A stretch of DNA of 64,000 nucleotides. Source: Apoderus coryli. Its lineage: Eukaryota; Arthropoda; Insecta; Coleoptera; Attelabidae. Positions 56,032-64,000 of this stretch are shown one piece after another. The DNA lies in contig OU452198.1 in NCBI GenBank assembly GCA_911728435.2, forward strand, positions 21,362,001 through 21,426,000. The letters are read 5' to 3'. The position numbers and the translations under genes were made by a program. Below the pieces are notes generated by a model that searched no databases, was not told the DNA's origin, and saw nothing but the letters and a program-made list of their open reading frames with translations. Position 1 is the stretch's first letter. Each line of letters starts with the position of its first letter.

Positions 56032-58267
56032 TGTTACGGGTAAAGTTAGATAATCGAGTAAACCTAGGTTTACCCGGGTAAACTGCGTAATACCCAAGAC
56101 TCTTGAGAAAAGTCCAAAATATATTTGGAATTGTACACGTTTCGGGCTTTACCCGGGTAAACTGCGTTTTATCCGCTTTCGCTTGGTTAAAGTTGGATGT
56201 ACCATAAATGACAAGGCCGTTAATGTTTGAAAAACATATTTATTCAAAAAACGCATTTTATAAATAAAAATTTGAATTCTAAAAATGTATTCTCTTAAAG
56301 GTAATCTACTCACGAGTGCGTATTTGTTCAAACAAGACAAGCTGCTGTGACATTTCGAGTTGCAAAGATTTCCAATACCTTTACATTTACTGGTCATGCA
56401 TTTAGTTTTACAGTTACTTCGTTTATAACCTTGACCTCCTAAAAGTGATTGTTCGTTTGCAAGCTGACGTAAGCTCTTCTTTTCTGATGATACACTTTCC
56501 AGATCTAAAAGTTTCTCACTGCACACAGAAAATTGGTTCCTGGAAAACATTTCCTCTATTGTTCCTTTCTCGTTTGCTAGCTTATAAAAATCGTCATCGA
56601 CCGTCATGAGAATGTTTCTAAAATCGCCCCTCCTTCGATCAACGTCTGGAATTTTCACTCTCACTGTATCTCCAACGGAACATGGAGGAAACTTCGAATT
56701 ATATAAAGCTTTCATCTTCTTTGCTTAATTTTCTAAATTTATTTTTGCGTCTCTTCTGTTTGACTGAATATTTGTTTGGCACAAGCAAAGTTCACACCTT
56801 ATATTACCTGATGTACTTGGCTCATCACATTCTGCACATTTGGTGTGATTTTCTGAAGTTTCTATATTATTGGCGTTTTCTTTATAATTATTGTCGACGT
56901 CTTCCATATTGTCACCTTCAGTAATATCTTCTTGTGGATTTTCTATTTCTGGGCCACTATCCATAGACTGGTCTTCGTTTTGTTCTTGTTGACGCTGTTC
57001 TTCTACACCAAATTCCCTGACGACTTTCTCAAGCTCTTCTTCGGTTCCTAGATTCTCAATAGATTCTTTTGGAAAAGCTGATGTTGATAGGCCGAATTTA
57101 ATATCATGCCCAAACATGGCGGCGTAAGGAGCTCGTTTTATTCCATCGTGGTATGCACTGTTTTTCATTAATTGGACAAATCGCAGACGTTGTGACCATC
57201 GCCTACAGTTTTTATCGTCCATCCACGTCATGAGCATATTTTGTATATCTTGATTTGCTCTTTCCACGCTGCCTTGTGACTGACTATGACGTGGTTTGCC
57301 ATGTACTATTTTAAGGCCATTTCACATGGAACATAACTCTTCAATGACACGGTTAACGAACTCACGCCCGTTGTCCGATTGTAGTATAGATGGCGCGCCA
57401 AAAATACAAAATATGTCTATCAGGATCTTAGCAACTTCCTCAGCCCTTTTCGATTTTAATGCACGTATCTGAACAAATTTCGATAAGTGGTCCTGATATA
57501 CCAAGATAAATTTGTATTCTCCATCTGGATGGGATTGCATGTCTATAAGATCCACTTGACAACGGCTGTTCCTCTCCGAAAACACCATTGGCTTAACCAC
57601 AAGTCCTTTTTTGACAGATTTCAGTTTTTTTTTGACACCCTTCACACAAACGCAGATATAGCTTAATAACATCTTGAGTTATATTCTTGTACTTTTTCTT
57701 ACATTCACTTTCCATACGATGTTGACCACCATGTCCAATGGCCAAATGTGCTTCATGCAAAATATAAAACATTTCGTCGTTTGTAACGTAATATTTTATG
57801 CTGGAATCACCTGATGATACACGGGCTTTTCGATGCCTCGAACAGAACATAATATGTCGAACCTCTTCAAACGTCAATATTGTGGAGTGGACTTGGTTTT
57901 AGCATTTTTTGCTAACTTAACTCATTCCAACATTTCTTGGTATTGTTCATTATTAAAATTGAACTTTTAGAAGACACCAACTCATCGAAAACTTCATAGA
58001 AACGCTGTTTTAAACGAGCGCGTCCAATCTCTTCGGTTGCCATTTTCAATCTGCACGCGGCGGCGGCGTGGTAAAAGATGACGCAATAATAAATTCCTAC
58101 ACCCAACTTTAGCCAAGGGAAAACGGATAGAACGCGGTTTACCCGGGTAAAGCCCGAAACGTGTACAATTCCAAATATATTTTGGACTTTACCCAAGAGG
58201 CTTGAGTATTTCGCAGTTTACCCGGGTAAACCTAGTTTTACTCGCTTATCTAACTTTACCCGTAACA
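56032..58267 (-). mobile_element. Ginger2-like integrase-bearing DNA transposon with long TIRs
   Basis: Both ends start TGTTACGGGTAAAGTTAGAT and remain matched for about 140 bp with few differences. The TIR contains two palindromes TTTACCCGGGTAAA about 90 bp apart. TATA flanks both ends (56028-56031 and 58268-58271), but the context is a TA run so the duplication length is uncertain. The single gene inside runs on the minus strand. Confidence 0.85.
56149..58043 (-). pseudogene. Ginger2-like (KRBA2-type) transposase with retroviral-type integrase core
   Basis: ATG at 58043 (MATEEIGRARLKQRFYEVFD) begins the N-terminal domain. After a break near 57905 follows an H2C2 zinc domain (LHEAHLAIGHGGQHRM...CEGCQKK, 57877-57600). 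The core shows VDLIDMQS (first Asp), LQSDNGREFV (second Asp) and SQGSVERANQDI (Glu), so DDE is intact. Then the acidic linker (about 57060-56860), CAECDE...CELC, and the C-terminal domain with VGDTVRVKIPDVDR, FSVCSEKLLDL and CNSKCHSSLSCLNK to 56149. Breaks at about 57905, 57640, 57320 and 56725. The order matches KRBA2-like Ginger2 elements. Confidence 0.82.
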
Positions 58268-58489
58268 TATATATTGTAACGAAAGAGAAAATAATAAATT
58301 GTTAATAATAATTAAGTTAATAGAAAACATATGTTGAAATAAAATGGACAGTCAAATGTATTTTACTATTATTTATTTAAAGAATATACAAAAAAATCAA
58401 TTTAATAAAAAAAAAGGACAAGTCTCAAAAATCAACAATACTAATAATTAAAAATTGGTAAAAAGAAACGTTCAGAATTTGTATTATTA

Positions 58490-58710
58490 ATACTATATTA
58501 TAACTTCTCTTTTTTTTGTGTGTTGTTCCATGTCTAAAATGTTTGTATTACAAAAGTTGAAAGTGTGGTTTGTGGCCTCAATATGTTTTTTAAGTGATGT
58601 TTTGTTGTTAGAGTTTTTGTGTCCGTTTAATATTTTCCCTAAATTTTCCATGGTTTGTCCAATATAGACACCATCGCAATTGTTACATGGAATTTGGTAG
58701 ATTACATGTT
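58490..58710 (-). pseudogene. PLE GIY-YIG endonuclease fragment
   Basis: Minus-strand frame: YQIPCNNCDGVYIGQTMENL, then SLKKHIEATNHTFNF and NILDMEQHTKKREV. CxxCxGVYIGQT is the PLE form of the GIY-YIG motif, preceded by the CxxC typical of this clade. It stops near 58490 just before the KGxKLNxLE block. No RT is attached. The PLE at 17143-19880 lacks exactly this part, but the two pieces need not share an origin. Confidence 0.8.
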
Positions 58711-58922
58711 ATTTTTTTAGATGTGGTGTTTGTGTTTTCAAATTGCTAAAAACGTTTGCCTTCAAAGTTTTTGTATTTTTGTGGCACATTTGCAAATTAT
58801 AGGGTTTTAATTTTTTGTGGAACGACTCTGAGAAACCAGGTATATAAGGAATGGATATGTGTAGGGAACGTCTTTTTCGGGAATGGTTGAACGAATAAGT
58901 AGAATCGCAGTAGTAGTTTTAT

Positions 58923-59195
58923 GTATGATTAATTATTATGTAGGTATACAATAAAACACAACAACTCAAATTCCTAAAATAACAAATACTAATAACTAAC
59001 AAAACTATTAAAATATAATGTACACTTACTGTTTCTTTCCGTTACAATTCTCACAAATTCCCTGACGTTTATTTTAAATTAATTTTTTCTTTTTGGATGA
59101 CAGTAAATATACATTAAACAACTTGATATATGAGATATAACAATACAAAGTGATATAAATAATAATACATTAAAAATAATTAACTATTTGTAACA
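58923..59195 (-). repeat. Probable BEL/Pao 3' LTR
   Basis: On the minus strand TGTTACAAATAG starts inside the last codons of the BEL frame, after a GGGCCGGAG purine-rich tract. A plausible end is AATCATACA near 58923, about 270 bp. The 5' LTR is beyond the right edge, so this is provisional. Confidence 0.45.
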
Positions 59196-62100
59196 CTCCG
59201 GCCCGGTACAGTCTGGTCTGAAAGAGTAGCTGTACCCATTTTGTTAATTTGTATAACAACTAATTTAACGGCAGGACGTTCAAAAATACCGTTTTGGGTT
59301 TGTACAGTTGCTTTTCGTACCTGTCCATCAGCAGCCTGTTTTATTGCTAGAACTTTACCTTTTGGCCAATTGCAACGTGGCAAATCTTTTTCACATATGA
59401 TAACAATATCCCCTATTTTAATAGGAGAAGTCTGTTTTTGCCATTTGGGACTTAAAAGAAGTTGGCAAACTGTTCTCTATATAAGTAGTTATGTTTAAAA
59501 ACCTTAACGTCATCGTTCAGTTCTCCAATTGGTTTGTCTCCACTTGAAGAACCAATCAAAAAGTGGTTAGGTGTCAAAGCCTCTGACTCCTCTGAATCTA
59601 ATGGAAGGTAAGTAAGTGGTCTAGAATTTACAATATTTTCTGCTGATAATAGACAACTATAAAGTAATTCATCGCTTGGTGTCCTAGTAGGTAATGTAGC
59701 ATACAACGAAATTTTGACTGCTTTTACTAAACGCTCCCAAGCACCTCCCATATGTGGTGTGTATTAAAGTGAAATGTTAATTTAGGACTTACAAACGAAC
59801 TGGCTATTATTTTAGGGTTAACGTTTGCTAGTTCCTCGCTCAAAATTCTTTCAGTTCCAACAAAATTTGTTCCCTGGTCACAGTAAATATGATTGGGGCG
59901 ACCAAATACGGTTCATCAATTTATTGAAACAAAGTATACAACTATCGGTATTTAATTTATAAGCAACTTCTACGTGAACCGCTCTTGTAGTAAGACATGT
60001 AAAGAGTGCTCCCCATCTTTTCTCTGTTCGTCTCCCAAGAGTTACGTTTATAGTACCAAAATAATCTACTTCAGTGTGAGTGAAGGGTGGAGTAAATGTG
60101 GCAAGTCTACACTCGGGTAGAGGAGACATTTCTGGTGGATTAGGTGAGGTAAATTTGATTTTGCAGAAATAACAATCTTGTCTTATTTTATTCAGGACAG
60201 TTTCATGATTTCGATGTTGATACATCTGGTGACATTCTTCAACTATAAGAGTGATAAACGGCTTTGTCTTGGTAGGATTATTGGTCTTTTGGTATCAAAT
60301 TTAAGGTCTGACAATTTGTCTATCCTTCCTCGAACACGAAGTAGATTGTTTTCATCCAAGTATGGAGATAATTTAAATAGACTGCTGGATTTTCTAACAG
60401 TTGGTTGTAAATTAGATTCATTTTTTGTACATCGCAATTGTTTGATTTCACTTTCATAGTACTCTAATTGAGTTTGTTTTATTAAAAGATTTTTGGCTTT
60501 TAAAAGTTCATCCGAAGTCAATGTGTCAATTATTATATTTTGTTTAGTGTGTTTAGATTTAAAAATATGTAGAGCTCTTAATACATATACAGTAGTTCTT
60601 AGGAGTCTTTTAAATTTGCTAAATCGATTTAGCTGTATAAGAACAAAAGATTTTTCTAATTCTAAGGTATAGTGGCATTTCTCTTCTTGATCTAAGCTGG
60701 CGTCTGCAGGCCAGTTTTCTTCGGTTGTGTACAAAATCTCCGGCCCTTGAAACCATCGATCAGTTATTTTTATACTTGTTTGACTTGACCATTTAGTTGC
60801 GTCATCAGCTACATTCAGTTTGGTTGAAATATATCTCCAATTTGCAACTACTGAGTTTTCCTGGATCTCCGCAACCCTGTAAGCTACGTACTTCATTAAC
60901 TTCCTTGGATCTTCATTTCTGATCCAACGCAGAGTGATTATAGAATCTGACCAGTAAAAGGTCTCGGAAATTTTTATTGACAGATGTTGACAAAGATTTT
61001 TGGAAATCTGGCTCCTATCACAGCGGCATCAAGTTTCAATCGAGGAATTGTTTTCAGCTTTAAAGGAGCTACACGTGTTTTTGATCCAAGTAGCACACAT
61101 TCTATAATGTCATTCTACATTATTCTCAAATAAGCTACGCAAGAAGATGCATGTTCACTGGCGTCTACGAATATGTGCATTTGAACAAAGACATCGTTCC
61201 AGTTATGGATATTTGTAAGAAGACGTCTAGGAATTGAAATCTCTTCCAACTTTGGAAGTTGTTTTAACCAAATAAGCCATTTTATATTTTGTTCTTCGGA
61301 AATTGGTTGATCCCATGATATATTGCTTCTCCATATCTCCTGGAGAAGTATTTTTAAATAAATTAGAAAATTCGAAATTAATCCGAAAGGATCATATATC
61401 GACATTAAGATTTGTAGAACTTCTCTTTTTGTCGGCTTTTTTCTCCCTTTTAAAACATCTTCCTTACCTTTGTTAAAATTTTAATTTAAATGAAACCTAT
61501 CAGTTTTTAAGTTCCACCACATTCCTAGAACTTTCTCGGATGAATTGTTTCCTAACTTTAAATTAACTTCAAATTTACTATTCCTCTCTTCGTTATTCAT
61601 AGACCTCATGAGTTCTTCAGAATTAGATCGCCAATTCCTAATTTCAAAATTTCCTCCCGCGTGAATGTGTCTGACATCTTTTGCGATATTGATAGCTTCT
61701 TCTTCTGTATCAGCAGAATCCAAAAGATCGTCCACATAATGATTGTTCAATATACATTCAACGGCTCTTGGATATTGTGCACTAAACTTTTTGGCGTTAA
61801 AATTTTTTACGAATTGTGCAGAGCTGGGTGAGCATGTGGCTCCAAAGGTCATTACAGTTACTACGTACGTTTGTAGATCGTTTTCGGAATTACCATTTCG
61901 CCACAAAAATCTTTGAGCATGTTGGTCTTTGTCTATTATTCCTACTCGCAGAAACATTTCTTTTATGTCTCCAGAAAAACCTATTTTTCTTTCCCGAAAA
62001 CGTATCAATACGCCTAACAATGAAGCAAGTTGATCGTCTCCTGGAAAGGAGAAGATATTCCTTTCACTGCTGCTGCTGCATCCCAGACAATTCTGAACTT

Positions 62101-64000
62101 CTCCGGTTTCTTTGGATTAAATACAGGAAATATTGGAAGATACCACACATTTTCATTACAGTCAATCATTTCTTCTCTAGATAATTTTCTAATATATTTC
62201 TTTTTCAGGAAATCTTCAATTTGATCATTCATTTTCTCGCCCAACTCTGGATTTTTCTTTATCTTTTTTTCTAGACATTCTAACCTTTGTAATGTCATGG
62301 GTTTGCTGTCTGGTAGTATGGTTTCATCGTACTTCCAGAGTAATCCAATTTGGTATTGGTTGCCTACTTGCCTCAATGTATTTTCTTGAAGTTCATTTGC
62401 TCTTTGTATTTCTCTTGATACAGACAGTTTTGAAGACTGAATTCCTAAACGTTCAACTGAGAAATATTCTTTAACTAAATTGAAAAGCTCTTGATTACTG
62501 ATATTTTTATTATTGTCACAGTCACATAATATATGATAAGAATAATTTTTGTAATTATTATCTGAAAAAAGTGCAAAAATGGTCCAGCCCTGTCTACATT
62601 TGGCAGCTATTGGTTGGGATTCCAAACCTTCTTTTACACGCATAGGTAAAGCTAAATCCCAGTTATCAAGGCCTATTAATATTTGAGGCTTGGCATTTTT
62701 GTACGATTGAAACGGTCTATTTTGCAGATACGAAAATGATTCTTTAATTGTTTCAGCACTTAGTGACTGTCTGGGTAAACTTAGTACACTAACTGTTCTG
62801 GCAGATCGGTAGTGAAATTCTTTGGCTCCTGGATAGTCGCCTGCAATTGACAACTGTACTCGTTCTGATTGGTTTTCCAATCGTTCTTGATCTCCAGTCC
62901 ATTTTAGACAAAGCTGCTCAGCTTCACCTTTCAGTTGTAGTTCTTCTGCAATGTCTTTATCTAATAATGTCACTGACGATCCTTCATCCAGAAATGCATA
63001 AGTATGAACTTTATTATTATTATTTTTTAATACAACACGAATTATTCTAAACCGGACACTATTTAACATTTTATTGTTCTCCGTGGACACACTAACATGT
63101 TGAGACTCAGAATTTTTACATGAACATCCTGGGTTCTCGTTAGTATTATTATTGGGAGAATCATCTTTAGATGGAACAAAATGAAGAAGAGGGTGATGTT
63201 TCTTTTGGCAGTTATCTTTGTCACATTTAGTTGGATATTTACAAGGATATCTATGTCGTTTTAGACAAAGCCTACATAAGTTTAATCTTTTAACGCTCTC
63301 CCACCTTTTCGATACAGAAAGTTTTTGAAATTCTGGACAGGTAGCTACTTTGGTACAGTTTTGTTGACATATCATACATTTAAATGTTTTAACATCAAAG
63401 TCAGATTGATGAACGTTTGATCGTTCATTATTAAAATATTTATTTTTATTGTCCAAAAGTGTTAGACAAGGTAGAGCTGAACAAACGTTTGTTGCCAAAC
63501 CATACAACCAGTCAGAAAAGTCTGTAAGTCCTTTAAAATCATTAAGAGAATTACGATACATAGCCCAGTTGACTTTAATTTGTGATGGGAGTTTATCTAT
63601 TAATTCATGAAGAAGCGTAGGATTATTCAAATATTCTTTTAAATTAGCTGCTTCTAGTGAGATACACAAATTTTTAACTGACAAACCAAATTCAACCAAT
63701 GTTTCAAGTTTTTCAGCCTTTGGTGATGGTTGACGGCGAATAGCATTAATATGAGCTTCAATTATTTGTTCTGGTCTTCCATACAAAATTTGTAATGTTG
63801 ATATTATTTGAGGAACACATTGTGGCAAACATAAAAAACTTGAAACACTGGCTTTAGCAGTTCCTTTCAATGATCTTTGTAATCTTAATGAATTTTCGTA
63901 GTTATCTAGACCACATAATTCAGTAGACCTTTCATAACTACTTATAAAGATAGGCCAATCATAAGGATTACCATTAAACATTGGCAACTCACCTGGACTT
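59180..64000 (-). pseudogene. BEL/Pao gag-pol, near full length, truncated by the window edge
   Basis: Polyprotein read from the right edge leftward. Gag (63987 on): MPMFNGNPYDWPIFISSYER, then zinc fingers (CMICQQNCTKVATCPEF, LCRLCLKRH). Protease with FLDEGSSVTLL (Asp present; DEG in place of DSG, seen in Pao types). RT (62260-61480): FRIVWDAAAAV, GDIKEMFLRV, HYVDDLLDSA. RNase H region: IYDPFGLISNFLI, VFVQMHIFVDASEHASS, STKLNVADDATKW. Integrase: LLRVRGRIDKL, TEVDYFGTI (Asp), YCDQGTNFVG (Asp), MGGAWERLVKAVK (Glu), SEALTPNHFLIG, and C-terminal WPKGKVLAIKQAADGQVRKA ending at 59180. Frameshifts or stops near 62060, 61470, 61110, 60900, 60240, 59870 and 59450. All catalytic residues I can check are kept. 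Confidence 0.92.

Overview
The window is AT-rich eukaryotic DNA, almost certainly from an insect. It holds no gene I can assign to an ordinary host function. Nearly all recognisable coding sequence belongs to transposable elements of kinds common in insects: Jockey- and I-like LINEs, BEL/Pao and Ty3/Gypsy retrotransposons, Penelope-like elements (PLEs), pogo, PIF/Harbinger, Ginger2-like and Crypton-like elements, plus three protein families I recognise only as recurrent and uncharacterised. Spliceosomal introns, long TIRs, 12-13 bp duplications and nested insertions fit this. I cannot name the species.

Layout. 1-3125: a composite repeat with a 132-bp tandem array. 3600-6450 (-): a decayed two-ORF LINE with a hammerhead-ribozyme insertion. 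6648-7925 (-): an uncharacterised transposon-type gene (family F3). 8174-11385: a pogo element with TIRs. 12598-15729: Gypsy and LINE debris around a palindromic insertion. 15925-20274: a duplicated repeat, a hammerhead foldback and a PLE. 21504-24606: two BEL gag regions facing each other. 24702-27488: a complete PIF/Harbinger element. 27796-28779: a Crypton-type recombinase split by another foldback. 30785-34490: composite-repeat copy, BEL integrase and a perfect 865-bp tandem duplication. 34515-40300: LINE, Gypsy protease, second pogo, second PLE, second F3 copy. 42560-48345: BEL gag trace and two tandem copies of the composite repeat. 49600-54717: uncharacterised gene F2 split by an intact 2.4-kb transposon (F1). 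54800-58267: LINE plus Ginger2-like element. 58490-64000: a PLE endonuclease remnant and a BEL/Pao element running off the right edge.

Two themes stand out. First, four insertions carry hammerhead ribozyme motifs. One (4531-4572) has every core nucleotide and sits inside an extended hairpin. Three others are palindromic with 12-13 bp target duplications, and an autonomous-type PLE lies next to one of them. Together they look like a population of non-autonomous, ribozyme-bearing PLE derivatives. Second, the 566-codon ORF at 52162-53862 is uninterrupted and lies between imperfect 130-150 bp inverted repeats beginning CACAGGCC. Its TTA target duplication splits a zinc-finger codon in F2, so the element ends are known to the base. 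It is the best candidate here for a recently active and possibly undescribed transposon type.

Most other coding regions have stops or frameshifts, so the window reads as a transposon graveyard with a few young insertions. All family assignments come from reading motifs by eye; no database search was run.
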